In this document: positions 7,901 to 16,481 of the stretch, piece by piece
How positions within the stretch are numbered: position 1 is the first letter of the stretch
Layout of the letters: the number at the start of each line of letters is the position of its first letter
Source of the DNA: CALMAK01 sp964392265
GTDB lineage: Bacteria > Patescibacteriota > Saccharimonadia > Saccharimonadales > Saccharimonadaceae
Assembly: GCA_964392265.1 (NCBI GenBank)
Contig: CAYMOS010000001.1
Location: 223,494-287,493, forward strand
Reading direction: 5' to 3'
DNA length: 64,000 nt
The notes under the pieces: generated by a model
Databases searched by the model: none
Seen by the model: only the letters and a program-made list of their open reading frames with translations
Told to the model about the DNA's origin: nothing
Program-made: the position numbers and the translations under genes

Positions 7901-9532
7901 ATGAATGAGATTATTGCTGCGATTGTCAAAAAAGTATTCGACCAAGATGTCGACGTGGCTTTGACGCGTCCTGATCCACAATTTGGCGACTGGGCAACCA
8001 ATGTGGCAATGCAACTGGCCGGAGCCGTAGGACGCAACCCGCGCGAGATTGCTGAATCACTGGCGATAGAGTTGCGCGCCAGTGATGAGTTTGCCGAGGT
8101 AACGGTGGCGGGTCCCGGGTTTATTAATATCCGTCTCAGCGAGGCAGCGCTGTTAGAGGCGACTCGTCAAGAACCTTCTAAGGCGCGTGCGGATAAAGTA
8201 GTGGTGATCGAGACGAATAACCCCAATCCATTCAAGGCAATGCATATTGGGCACGCCTATAACGCTATTTTGGCCGATACGATGGCCAATCTCTATGCTG
8301 TCAGTGGGGCAACCGTACGACGCGTCAGTTATCATGGCGATGTTGGACTCCATGTCGGCAAAAGTATGTGGGCGATCTTGCGTGATACTGGTGGTGACAA
8401 GACAAAACTAACGGCGATTCCAGTCGAAGAACGCAATCGTTACATGAGCAAGATGTACGCCGAAGGATCTCGAGCGCACAAGGAAGATCCAGAGGCCAAG
8501 GCGGCGATTGATGAACTGGCCAGGCAATCATTTACATTAGATGACCCGGCATACAAGGAAATTTACGATGTATGTGTACAGTGGAGCTATGATGCGATCG
8601 ATGCAATTGTGGCACGACTGGGCAATGTGCCGACCGTCAGGCGGTATGTTGAAAGTGAAACCGAACAACCTGGCAAGCAGTTGATCATCAGCCACACGCC
8701 GGACGTCTTTACGCTCTCGGACGGCGCCTATATTTTCGAAGGCAGCAAATACGGCTCGTTCGATAATGTCTATATTGGCAGTAACGGCAATGGACTCTAC
8801 GGTGCACATGACATGGGGCTGGTGCAGCTAAAATACGCCGATTTCCCCAATCTCGACAAGTCGGTCGTGGTGACTGGTAACGAGCAAGGCGCCTATTTCA
8901 AGGGAGTAATTGCTGCCAGTGAACTGGCGATTCCAGCCTTGAAAGGAAAGTTATTTAATTATCCTACAGGGCTTGTGAAACTGAGCACTGGCAAAATGAG
9001 CAGCCGTACAGGTGACGTTCTCGAAATTGGTTGGTTGTTTGACGAATTCAAAAAGGCGATCGAAGCACGCGGTGGAGTGCCGGATGAAGAGATTGTGGCG
9101 GGTGCGTTGCGCTATCAATTCTTGAAGGTGAAGATCGGTAGTGATGTCGTATTCGACATCAATGAAGCGGTGAGCCTGACGGGTAATACCGGCAGCTATT
9201 TACAGTACGCGCATGCACGTGCCTGCAGTATTATTCGCAAGGCAACGGCCGAGGCACAGTATCCGGCGGGGGTGCAGAGCGAGGACAGGCCATTGGTGTA
9301 TAAGATGGGTGAATACTACGAGATTATCGAGCTGGCGGCGCGGACGCTGGAACCACACCACGTCTGTAATTATCTGTTTGAGTTAGCGCAAGAATTCAAC
9401 CGTTACTATGAAAAGAACCATGTGATCGGTGATGAGCACGAGGCGCATCGTCTGAGTTTAGTAGCCTTGTATGCTGACACGTTGAAGGCGGGCCTGACCG
9501 TATTAGGGATTGCAGCGCCTGAGCAGATGTAG
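7901..9532 (+). CDS. argS: Arginyl-tRNA synthetase
   Basis: The 543-residue class I synthetase charges tRNA-Arg with arginine. The N-terminal Arg-specific domain (residues about 1-90) is followed by the Rossmann catalytic domain with the HIGH signature at about residue 115 (KAMHIGHAY) and the KMSKS-type loop KMSSRTGD near residue 367. The C-terminal anticodon-binding helical domain includes YLQYAHARACSIIRK. The length is typical of a compact bacterial ArgRS. ATG 7901 is preferred over an in-frame TTG at 7892, because TATAAT occupies 7887-7892 and would overlap that start. The transcript is therefore expected to be leaderless. Confidence 0.95.
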   Translation: MNEIIAAIVKKVFDQDVDVALTRPDPQFGDWATNVAMQLAGAVGRNPREIAESLAIELRASDEFAEVTVAGPGFINIRLSEAALLEATRQEPSKARADKVVVIETNNPNPFKAMHIGHAYNAILADTMANLYAVSGATVRRVSYHGDVGLHVGKSMWAILRDTGGDKTKLTAIPVEERNRYMSKMYAEGSRAHKEDPEAKAAIDELARQSFTLDDPAYKEIYDVCVQWSYDAIDAIVARLGNVPTVRRYVESETEQPGKQLIISHTPDVFTLSDGAYIFEGSKYGSFDNVYIGSNGNGLYGAHDMGLVQLKYADFPNLDKSVVVTGNEQGAYFKGVIAASELAIPALKGKLFNYPTGLVKLSTGKMSSRTGDVLEIGWLFDEFKKAIEARGGVPDEEIVAGALRYQFLKVKIGSDVVFDINEAVSLTGNTGSYLQYAHARACSIIRKATAEAQYPAGVQSEDRPLVYKMGEYYEIIELAARTLEPHHVCNYLFELAQEFNRYYEKNHVIGDEHEAHRLSLVALYADTLKAGLTVLGIAAPEQM

Positions 9533-9683
9533 TAAAAACTACTTGCACTGCGGCCAGAAACGGTGTACAGTGAAAAATGAACTATGGTAGTCATGAATCA
9601 CATCAGCACAATTATTGTCCTCGGACTCATGTTTGATGTGCCCTCGGCGCCGTAGTTTGCACGCACTAGCATCCGAAAACGTA

Positions 9684-9709
9684 CGCCGAGGGAAACCTCG
9701 GTGTTTTTT
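9684..9709 (+). terminator. Rho-independent terminator downstream of argS
   Basis: CGCCGAGG at 9684-9691 pairs with CCTCGGTG at 9696-9703 (8 pairs, one G-T wobble) across a GAAA loop, followed by six T at 9704-9709. The interval 9533-9775 otherwise holds no convincing gene. Confidence 0.75.
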
Positions 9710-9775
9710 GTTGAAGCAGGTGCGAACACCACGGGGGCGGTCCCTGTGGTATGACAATCAGGAGGAGAGATAGCA

Positions 9776-10060
9776 ATGCAAGATCTCAGCGAACTCGAGC
9801 AACACGTATTAACCGAGTTGCTCGAGAAAGGTCCGTTGCAGTATCCAGCACGACAGATCAGGCAGGCCACGAGCTTTTTCGGCCTGACTCATCGTCGACA
9901 GAGCGACCTGTTCGAGGCGCTCGGTCGCTTGGAGCGTGAAGGATTGATCGTCAAGGATCCCGGTCAACGTCGACGCATTCTTGGATCGAAGGGCAAGCGT
10001 TACTACACCAGTCGCATCGTGATCTACACAGCCGTGCGTTCTGGTCTGGTTGAGGCCTGA
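9776..10060 (+). CDS. Small winged-helix-like DNA-binding protein
   Basis: The 94-residue protein fits a single winged helix-turn-helix: ELEQHVLTELLEKG (helix 1), QIRQATSFFG and RRQSDLFEALGRLEREG (helices 2 and 3), then LIVKDPGQRRRILGSKGKRYY (basic wing). It has an AGGAGG Shine-Dalgarno 8 bases upstream. It stands alone between two hairpins, and its codons are more G/C-ending than those of argS and mscL. It is one of six such orphan genes in the window. A transcription regulator is the best guess; the target is unknown. Confidence 0.6.
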   Translation: MQDLSELEQHVLTELLEKGPLQYPARQIRQATSFFGLTHRRQSDLFEALGRLEREGLIVKDPGQRRRILGSKGKRYYTSRIVIYTAVRSGLVEA

Positions 10061-10137
10061 GCCTCGGTTGCGGTCATCTAGGTCTCTATGATCCCGAAGA
10101 CACCCTAGGGTTACCTCTCTAGACGTCTTCGATGAGG

Positions 10138-10168
10138 CGGGATGCGGGGCCACAAGCCCTGCATCCCG
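10138..10168 (+). terminator. Strong hairpin after the winged-helix gene
   Basis: A 13-pair stem (10138-10150 with 10156-10168, one wobble) encloses a CACAA loop. No T run follows, so it may act as a transcript-stabilising 3' hairpin or a factor-assisted terminator. Confidence 0.55.
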
Positions 10169-10250
10169 TCGTTCCGCTCACTCTCCTCCTATACTCTCTT
10201 GATACAAATATGGTATAACCTAAGTAGTAAATAATGCGAGGAGATGTTGT

Positions 10251-10643
10251 ATGGCAGAGGCCAAAAAGACAGCAAAGAAACCAAGTGTCGTTAACGCGGC
10301 AAAGTCACTAAAAGGTAAAGGTGGTCAACATGCCAGTGGGTTTATGGAGTTCATTCGTACCCAAGGCGTAGTCGGCCTGGCCGTCGGTTTGGCAATTGGT
10401 ACCGCAGCTGGTGATACGGTGGCAAAACTAGTTGAAGGATTTATCAACCCGATCGTACAGTTTATCGTAGGATCACAAGCAGGCTTGCAAGCAGCGGTAT
10501 GGCATGTTGAATTATGGGGACGCAATGCCGACTTTGCATGGGGCGCGTTTGTGTCGTCAGCCATTACATTGTTGGCAACCGCCCTCGTGATTTACTGGAT
10601 CATCAATATTTTGAAACTAGATCGACTCGATAAGAGCAAATAA
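10251..10643 (+). CDS. mscL: Large-conductance mechanosensitive channel MscL
   Basis: The 130-residue protein forms a pressure-release channel in the membrane. A basic N-terminal tail precedes the MscL signature (FMEFIRTQGVVGLAVG) and the first transmembrane helix to about residue 60 (LAIGTAAGDTVAKLVEGFI). A periplasmic loop of about 30 residues is followed by TM2 (ITLLATALVIYWIINILKL) and a short charged C-terminus. The size is close to the usual 130-150 residues. A GAGGAG Shine-Dalgarno lies upstream. It is transcribed alone and ends at a strong terminator. Confidence 0.85.
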   Translation: MAEAKKTAKKPSVVNAAKSLKGKGGQHASGFMEFIRTQGVVGLAVGLAIGTAAGDTVAKLVEGFINPIVQFIVGSQAGLQAAVWHVELWGRNADFAWGAFVSSAITLLATALVIYWIINILKLDRLDKSK

Positions 10644-10660
10644 GGCTGGGCAGTGACAGC

Positions 10661-10693
10661 AAAAAGATCGCCGATTAACACGGCGATCTTTTT
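10661..10693 (+). terminator. Rho-independent terminator of mscL
   Basis: A perfect 13-pair stem (AAAAAGATCGCCG with its complement at 10681-10693) encloses a 7-base loop and ends in five T. The A/T symmetry could let it work in both directions. Confidence 0.85.
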
Positions 10694-10712
10694 ATTGAAT
10701 CACAGGGGTTAG

Positions 10713-10743
10713 GGGTGGTCGCGGAACGTGTCCGCGACCACCC
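10713..10743 (-). terminator. Hairpin terminating the minus-strand gene at 10749
   Basis: A perfect 13-pair GC-rich stem (10713-10725 with 10731-10743) encloses a 5-base loop, starting 5 bases beyond the stop codon of the minus-strand gene. No strong U run follows. Confidence 0.6.
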
Positions 10744-10748
10744 GTGTT

Positions 10749-11093
10749 CTAGGCGGCCCCTCTCGTAGCCCAGTCCTGTACGGACTGCCGCTTCTTCCGG
10801 CTCATCTCGGCGATCTGGTAGCAGTCCTCTTCGTCGAGGATGAACAGACCGCGTGCTACCAGTTCCCCCAGCGCTTCGGTGAAGATGTGGGGGTGCGTGT
10901 CGATGAGCTTGCGGAGGCCGGGCTCCAGCCATGCATCTGCATGGTAGGAGCACCACTCTGCAGCCCCGTAGGCTGAGATGCCGCCGCATCGACCGGCCAA
11001 CCGGTAGAGTTGACACATCGTGCGACGCAGGGTCGGGAAGGGCGAGGTGAATGGGTCGGCCTCGACCGTGGTTAGTCTAGTAGGGGAAGGCAT
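10749..11093 (-). CDS. GC-rich orphan protein, unknown function
   Basis: The 114-residue protein is mainly alpha-helical, with FPTLRRTMCQLYRLAG, EALGELVARGLFILDEE and QIAEMSRKKRQSVQDW segments and four Cys residues spread over the chain. There is no membrane helix or signal peptide. A GAGAAAGG Shine-Dalgarno lies before the ATG, and a TATAGT -10-like box is seen further upstream on the minus strand. It is transcribed alone against its neighbours and has its own hairpin. Codon use is G/C-rich. The family was not recognised. Confidence 0.55.
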   Translation of the reverse strand: MPSPTRLTTVEADPFTSPFPTLRRTMCQLYRLAGRCGGISAYGAAEWCSYHADAWLEPGLRKLIDTHPHIFTEALGELVARGLFILDEEDCYQIAEMSRKKRQSVQDWATRGAA

Positions 11094-11205
11094 GATGGCC
11101 TTTCTCTCGTCGGGAGTCCTAGGCGGTCGCCAAGAACAATAGTACTATAGCATTTAATTGACGCCATGACAAATTATCAAAAGCAGCCTGTGGTACACTA
11201 GGGAC

Positions 11206-11742
11206 ATGACAAAGAAGGCAACATTACTGTGGATTGACCTAGAAATGACAGGGCTGAGTCCAACTGACGATAGGATTATGGAAGTGGCCGCGATTGCGAC
11301 TGATTGGGAGTTTCACGAGGTGGCGACCTATGAGGCGGTGCAGCGAGTGGACCCTGCGGTGATGAAACAACGCATGGTAGGCGACTTTTGGGACAAATAC
11401 AGTGCGGTTCGCGATGCCTTGCAGGCACAAAATGAACAGGGGCAGGATAGTAAGGTGGTCGAGGATGCCTTACTTGCGTTCATCGATGAGCATTTTGCCT
11501 CTGACGAGCGGATACTGCTAGCGGGAAATTCTATTCACCAAGATCGTAAATTTATTGAGAACGAGTGGCCGCGCCTCAATGAACGATTGCATTATCGTAT
11601 GTTAGACGTTAGTGCCTGGAAAGTGGTGTTTGATGGCAAATACGGCAAGCGATTTGCCAAACCAGAAGAGCATCGCGCCTTAGGGGATATCCGCGGCAGC
11701 ATTTTAGAACTCAAGTATTATCTTGGCAAAGTTCGCGTCTAA
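11206..11742 (+). CDS. orn: Oligoribonuclease
   Basis: The 178-residue DEDDh 3'-5' exonuclease degrades 2-5-nucleotide RNA fragments left by other RNases. The Exo I motif is WIDLEMTGL (Asp and Glu metal ligands) near residue 11. The middle motif is LAGNSIHQDRKFI with Asp near residue 112. The final motif is EEHRALGDIRGSI, with His and Asp near residues 158 and 163. The length matches the family (about 180). TACACT at 11194-11199 ends 6 bases before the ATG, giving a leaderless transcript. An orn gene makes sense beside pnp (54957), since PNPase leaves short oligonucleotides. Confidence 0.92.
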   Translation: MTKKATLLWIDLEMTGLSPTDDRIMEVAAIATDWEFHEVATYEAVQRVDPAVMKQRMVGDFWDKYSAVRDALQAQNEQGQDSKVVEDALLAFIDEHFASDERILLAGNSIHQDRKFIENEWPRLNERLHYRMLDVSAWKVVFDGKYGKRFAKPEEHRALGDIRGSILELKYYLGKVRV

Positions 11743-11757
11743 GCATACACTATAGCT

Positions 11758-12966
11758 ATGACAATCCAGGTGAAGGTGAGAAGGCGTCTATGGCTGCCGA
11801 TCATTATCGGCGTCGTGGTGCTTGCGGTGCTGTGCGTCATGGCATGGCTGTTGTGGCCACGTGGGACGAGTGCACCTTCATCGCAGCAAACTGTCCCCGT
11901 GCCGGCACCCGAGCCTATTGCCCTTAATTCTAATGTCTTGTTCGTCGGTAATACCTTTTGGGGACGCTACACACAAGAATATTCAGCGAAAAGTCCGCTG
12001 GGACATGCCTATCCTTTCTCGCGCTTGAATGAATTGGGGCGTGAGAATTACGATGCTTGGATATCTGGACTGGAATGTCCGATGAAAGCGAGTGTTCATA
12101 TGACTGCCGCCCAGCAAGAAGAGAATCTGCAGTTCAATTGTTCGCCTGACTTTTTGCCCGAGGCAAAAAAGTGGTTTACGGCGTTTAGTCTGGCAAATAA
12201 TCATACCGATAATCAAGGAGCGGACGGCTTTGCCGAGACGCAGCGGCATCTTGAAGAAAATGGCATACAGTATGTTGGCCATTATGACCCAGCCAAGCTT
12301 GACGATATCTGCGAAGTTATTGCTTTGCCAGTGACGGTGCGATATAGCGACAATAGCACGAAAAAACAGCAGTTACCGGTGGCAATATGCGCTTTTCATG
12401 GCGTCTTTAAGATCCCCACTGAGGCTGCGGTGGCTGAAATGAAGCAGTACAGCGAGGTAATGCCAGTCATTGCCATGCCGCATATGGGTGCGGAGTACAA
12501 GCCCGTGCCCGATCAGATCAAAACGGATTTTTATCATCGACTGATTGACGAGGGAGCCGATGTGGTATTAGGTGATCATCCTCACTGGATACAGTCGACA
12601 GAGGCCTATAAAGGCAAGCTGATTGTCTATTCGATGGGGAACTTTATGTTTGATCAAGATTGGAACCCAGAATTGATGCGTTCGGCGGCGATCCGGACAG
12701 TGATTGCAGCAAAAGGTGATTCACTGAAGGACTGGCTGGCACTAGGGGAGAAGTGTCAGGCCTATCATGATGACTGTCTAGCCGTAGCTCAGCAACAGCA
12801 CCTGACAAAATTGACGACGACGTATCGGTTTGGAGCGATCGGGACACAGACTGATACTCAGGCCTTGACTGGCATAGCAAGTGCAAGTGTCACGCAAGCA
12901 ATTCTTGATCGCCTACGATGGGCGCAGACAATGAGCGGGCTGAGTGAGCCCTACGGTGCATTATAA
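11758..12966 (+). CDS. CapA/PgsA-type metallophosphatase-fold membrane protein
   Basis: The 402-residue protein has one N-terminal transmembrane anchor (residues about 10-32, LWLPIIIGVVVLAVLCVMAWLLW), a short Pro/Ser linker, and an extracellular CapA domain. Family signatures include SLANNHTDNQGADGF, the MPHMGAEY metal-site segment, VVLGDHPHWIQSTE and VYSMGNFMFDQD. CapA/PgsA proteins serve poly-gamma-glutamate capsule formation in Firmicutes, but similar domains are common in bacteria without capsules. No pgsB or pgsC partner is present here, so the substrate is open. TACACT lies at 11746-11751, 6 bases before the ATG. Confidence 0.82.
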   Translation: MTIQVKVRRRLWLPIIIGVVVLAVLCVMAWLLWPRGTSAPSSQQTVPVPAPEPIALNSNVLFVGNTFWGRYTQEYSAKSPLGHAYPFSRLNELGRENYDAWISGLECPMKASVHMTAAQQEENLQFNCSPDFLPEAKKWFTAFSLANNHTDNQGADGFAETQRHLEENGIQYVGHYDPAKLDDICEVIALPVTVRYSDNSTKKQQLPVAICAFHGVFKIPTEAAVAEMKQYSEVMPVIAMPHMGAEYKPVPDQIKTDFYHRLIDEGADVVLGDHPHWIQSTEAYKGKLIVYSMGNFMFDQDWNPELMRSAAIRTVIAAKGDSLKDWLALGEKCQAYHDDCLAVAQQQHLTKLTTTYRFGAIGTQTDTQALTGIASASVTQAILDRLRWAQTMSGLSEPYGAL

Positions 12967-12993
12967 ACAGGGAGGCTGTGATATATTGAATAT

Positions 12994-13389
12994 ATGCATA
13001 ACGGCCACGCTTTTTATCGTACTACCATCGGGTTTACTCTGGTCGAGCTGGCGGTTACTATTTCGATCATCGGTATACTCATTACCTTATCAACAGTGGC
13101 GTGGAGTTCTTGGCGTCATCAAGTGGCGATCGACGTACTAAAGAATGATCTCACGCAGGCGGCGTCACAGCTAAAAAGTGACTTGAGTTGGAATAATGTC
13201 TATCCGGAACATGCCGAGGATGCTAATGGCGGTAAAGGCTTGCCGAAGAGTAATGGTACGATCTATGATTACACCTATATAGCAGGACTGAACCAGTACT
13301 GCCTAGCGGCAACGAGTGACACTGCAGGGGTGCCAACCTTCTTTATTACCAACCAACACCCCACACCACAAGAAGGTACCTGCCCCTGA
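12994..13389 (+). CDS. Type IV pilin/pseudopilin-like protein
   Basis: The 131-residue protein has a prepilin leader. The segment IGFTLVELAVTISIIGIL carries the conserved G-F-T-L-V-E cleavage motif with Glu at +5 and the hydrophobic N-terminal helix. The C-terminal region is short with two Cys (QYCLAA and GTCP) that may close a disulfide loop. TATATT ends 6 bases before the ATG. It has no pilus assembly genes beside it and differs strongly from the pilin at 4278 outside the leader. A minor pilin or pseudopilin is the likely role. Confidence 0.78.
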   Translation: MHNGHAFYRTTIGFTLVELAVTISIIGILITLSTVAWSSWRHQVAIDVLKNDLTQAASQLKSDLSWNNVYPEHAEDANGGKGLPKSNGTIYDYTYIAGLNQYCLAATSDTAGVPTFFITNQHPTPQEGTCP

Positions 13390-13443
13390 GATTCAAGTCA
13401 CTCGGTTGATAGCGGGAGGTGAGCGATATGCTACAGTAGTAGT

Positions 13444-13779
13444 ATGACGCATAAAGAGCTCGAAGAATATATCCTTAGTTTTCCAAATACGTGGCTCGAC
13501 TATCCGTTTGGTGAAGGGACGAGTGTTTACAAGGTTGGTCATAAGGAGACAGGAGAGGGTAAGTTGTTTGCCATCATCGCCGATGACAGTAAACCCCTGC
13601 GCGTGAGTCTGAAGTGCGATCCTTTATTGGCGACGAACCTCCGTGAAAAATACGAATCTGTCTTGCCAGGGTATCATCTGAATAAAAAGCACTGGAACAC
13701 CATTCTCTGTACCGGCCAGTTGTCACAGGATGAGATTTATGATCTTGTCCGATTGAGCTACAATCTTGTGACGCAGTAA
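13444..13779 (+). CDS. MmcQ/YjbR-family protein
   Basis: The 111-residue protein matches the YjbR/CyaY-like fold: TWLDYPFGEGTSVYKVG, KLFAIIADDSKPLRVSLKCDP and the C-terminal PGYHLNKKHWNTILCTG and LVRLSYNLV segments are characteristic. The fold has been linked to DNA binding, but the cellular role is not established. Length is typical. TACAGT at 13432-13437 ends 6 bases before the ATG, so it is probably leaderless and transcribed alone. Confidence 0.85.
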   Translation: MTHKELEEYILSFPNTWLDYPFGEGTSVYKVGHKETGEGKLFAIIADDSKPLRVSLKCDPLLATNLREKYESVLPGYHLNKKHWNTILCTGQLSQDEIYDLVRLSYNLVTQ

Positions 13780-13792
13780 CAGGGGTGACAGG

Positions 13793-14626
13793 CTAGCTTG
13801 ATTTTGCGTCGTAGGAGGCGAGTTTTTCTTGTAATGGTTTGAGATCGTTGTAGATTGTCTCAAGGTGAGATTTTAATTCAGCGTTATTCGTTGTTTTGTG
13901 AATAGCGTCGAGTTGCAACATGATAGTTGTGAGGCGATAGGCCATTTCGCGGGCGTAGACTCGGTCAAAAATGCCATTGAGGCTTGCGTCTTCTAGTTTC
14001 TGGGTTGTTTCAACACTTGTATCATCTTGGGTGGCCGCTTTGGCGTCCCCGACAGCAACTCCCGCTGCCGTGAAGGCTTCGGTGAGGCTAGAGCTACTAC
14101 CGGCTAATTGTATAATGATCGTACTATTCAGGGCAGAGAGGTTACTACTACGAAGCTTGCTCTGTGATTCTTTGGCGATGAAGGCGGTCGTGGCAGTACG
14201 GGTCGTCACCTGCTGGCTCATGCCGGCGATGTTTGGTTTACTGCCCTGCAAAACGGTAATAATGGCAAAGCCGATAAACCCAAGAAGAATGAGCCCGCCG
14301 ATCAGGCCAACTTGTTTGCGCGAGAATCCCATTGAGGCTTTTTGCTTTGGGGAAATTTGGTCGAGGTAATCGATCGGTGCGATACCATCAGGTGTGAGAG
14401 GTGCCTGCGGGGCAGGGTATCCGGTCGTGGGCTGTTGCCACGGCTGCTGCGGGGCAGGGGATGGCTGGACTGACTGCTGAGGGGTGAGTTGCCACGGGTC
14501 AGCAGGTGCTGGTTGAGGAGGAACTTGTCCCGGTTGCATGGGCTGTCCTGGATAGCCTTGAGGCTGTCCAGCAGGAGGAACGGGAGGTTGTCCTTGTGGT
14601 TGGGGGCCAGGTTGCTCGGGATACAT
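13793..14626 (-). CDS. Membrane protein with Pro/Gln-rich N-terminus
   Basis: The 277-residue protein has a low-complexity N-terminus (residues about 1-80, rich in P, Q and G), one transmembrane helix at about 107-127 (VGLIGGLILLGFIGFAIITVL) and a C-terminal extracellular domain of about 150 helical, S/T/A-rich residues. The proline-rich cytoplasmic face could bind partners. It lies convergent to the YjbR gene and divergent from dnaG. TATAAT is found 8 bases before its ATG on the minus strand. No family was recognised. Confidence 0.65.
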   Translation of the reverse strand: MYPEQPGPQPQGQPPVPPAGQPQGYPGQPMQPGQVPPQPAPADPWQLTPQQSVQPSPAPQQPWQQPTTGYPAPQAPLTPDGIAPIDYLDQISPKQKASMGFSRKQVGLIGGLILLGFIGFAIITVLQGSKPNIAGMSQQVTTRTATTAFIAKESQSKLRSSNLSALNSTIIIQLAGSSSSLTEAFTAAGVAVGDAKAATQDDTSVETTQKLEDASLNGIFDRVYAREMAYRLTTIMLQLDAIHKTTNNAELKSHLETIYNDLKPLQEKLASYDAKSS

Positions 14627-14735
14627 ATTAGTCTATTATAAGCACAAACACTAACAGAGGTAAAGGCCAAAGGAAATTTCATCCCTAAAACCCTCGTGCT
14701 AGCGCCCTCGTGGCGATAAGAGGTATACTAGTGTT

Positions 14736-16481
14736 ATGCAAGAGGCCAAAGAAGAAGTCAGAGCCCGCCTCAATATCGAGGATGTGATTGGCGAGTACGT
14801 TCAGTTAAAACGTGCCGGGCGTAATTTTAAAGGTCTCAGCCCGTTTAGCGGCGAGCGAACACCGAGCTTTGTGGTCAGTCCTGACAAGCATATTTGGCAT
14901 GACTTTTCTAGTGGCAAGGGCGGCGACGTCTTTAGCTTTATTATGGAAGTTGAAGGGATGGATTTTCGCCAAGCGCTTGAACATTTGGCGCGTCGTGCTG
15001 GGGTAGATCTCTCAATCTATCAGTCGGCACGTAGTGGTGAGATTGCCAAAAAGAAAAAGCGGCTGCTGGAGGCTCACCGGTTAGCAGCTCACTATTATCA
15101 GCAGAGTTTGCTGCGTAATCAACACGCAGTAGAGTATGTTTTTAAGCGACGAGGGCTGAGTAAGCAAATTGTTCGTGATTTTCAAATTGGGTATGCGCCT
15201 TCTAGCGGCAACGCTTTGGTGCAGTTTCTGACAAAAAAGGGCTATGCAAAACAAGAGTTGGCTGATGCCGGATTGACCAACCGTTTTGGTGGCGATCTAT
15301 TTCGTGGACGAATGATGGTGCCTCTGATGGATGGCGGTGGGCAGGTCATTGGGTTTACGGCACGCATTATCGAGGATGATCCATCGGCACCAAAATATCT
15401 TAATACGCCGCAAACGTTGTTGTATGACAAAGGCCGCCATGTGTTTGGTTTGAGCCAGGCGAAAGAAGCGATCAGGACGAATGACTACGCTGTTGTCGTA
15501 GAAGGCAACCTTGATGTTATCAGTAGCCATCAAGTCGGCGAGGCCATGGTGGTCGCAACTGCAGGCACGGCAATGACTGAACACCACCTGAAAGCTCTGT
15601 CACGACTGAGCGCCCAGGTCCGGTTAGCCTTTGATGGTGACAAAGCCGGCGTAGCGGCGACGGAACGTGCCATACCCATTGCCGAGGCGGTCGGTATAGA
15701 GTTAACGATTATTACGTTGCCTGGCGAGGCAAAGGACCCGGATGAACTGATCAAGCAAGATCCCACGTTGTGGCGCACGGCGATTGAGCAAGCTGAACCG
15801 GCGGTAGATTGGCTGCTACACCAGTACGAAACTCGCGTGACGATGACAACGGCCGCCGGTAAGCGTCAGTATACGACGGCAGGGCTATCATTGGTGCGGA
15901 CGCTGACTGATCCGGTTGATCAGGATCATTATATGCAGCTGATGGCACGCACCACTGGTGCGTCGATTGAGGCGCTGCGTGAAAAACTGTCTCGTGGGGC
16001 AGATGCACCGGAGATACGACTGCGACCCGTGGATGCTTCGGCAAAAACGAACGAACAGGACACGGATAATCTTCATCAGGATGATTTGTTGGCGGTATTA
16101 TTACTCGATTCTGCTACACGCCAACAATTGCACGGTGTTGATGCGTCGCTGTTTGAGGGAGAAGCACGCCAAGAGATTGCCAAGTATCTGGCAGGTACGA
16201 CCGAAACGATTACTGATACCCCCGAGGCGTTGCAAAAACACGACACCTATGTCAAAATACTACTATTACGTGCCGACACTCGGTATGCCGGATGGAGCTC
16301 CAAAGATTGCTCTCTCGAAACGGCCCGATTGCTCCGCCAGTGCATAACCGAACACAATAAAAAGAAACGAGAACAACTAATTACGAGATTGCGAGTGGCC
16401 GAGGACCAAGATGATGAAGTCCAGGCTAATGCAATTCGTGCCGAGCTAAATATGCTCATAAAGGAGATAAAACATGGCTGA
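14736..16481 (+). CDS. dnaG: DNA primase, N-terminal zinc ligands replaced
   Basis: The 581-residue enzyme makes RNA primers for replication. The N-terminal CHC2-like domain is recognisable (GLSPFSGERTPSFVVSPDK), but the four zinc ligands (Cys, His, Cys, Cys) are replaced by Ser35, Ser38, Asp56 and Ser59. The core follows, with a TOPRIM motif (VVVEGNLDVISS near residue 255; LAFDGDKAGVAATERAI near 300), and then a shorter C-terminal helicase-binding region. TATACT at 14724-14729 ends 6 bases before the ATG. The stop overlaps the rpoD start by 8 bases, so primase and the main sigma factor are co-translated, as in the macromolecular synthesis operon but without rpsU. Confidence 0.93.
   Translation: MQEAKEEVRARLNIEDVIGEYVQLKRAGRNFKGLSPFSGERTPSFVVSPDKHIWHDFSSGKGGDVFSFIMEVEGMDFRQALEHLARRAGVDLSIYQSARSGEIAKKKKRLLEAHRLAAHYYQQSLLRNQHAVEYVFKRRGLSKQIVRDFQIGYAPSSGNALVQFLTKKGYAKQELADAGLTNRFGGDLFRGRMMVPLMDGGGQVIGFTARIIEDDPSAPKYLNTPQTLLYDKGRHVFGLSQAKEAIRTNDYAVVVEGNLDVISSHQVGEAMVVATAGTAMTEHHLKALSRLSAQVRLAFDGDKAGVAATERAIPIAEAVGIELTIITLPGEAKDPDELIKQDPTLWRTAIEQAEPAVDWLLHQYETRVTMTTAAGKRQYTTAGLSLVRTLTDPVDQDHYMQLMARTTGASIEALREKLSRGADAPEIRLRPVDASAKTNEQDTDNLHQDDLLAVLLLDSATRQQLHGVDASLFEGEARQEIAKYLAGTTETITDTPEALQKHDTYVKILLLRADTRYAGWSSKDCSLETARLLRQCITEHNKKKREQLITRLRVAEDQDDEVQANAIRAELNMLIKEIKHG

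Noticed and set aside
9593..9655. 20-codon open frame between argS and the winged-helix gene
   Set aside because: No Shine-Dalgarno or promoter at the right distance and very short; not distinguishable from chance.
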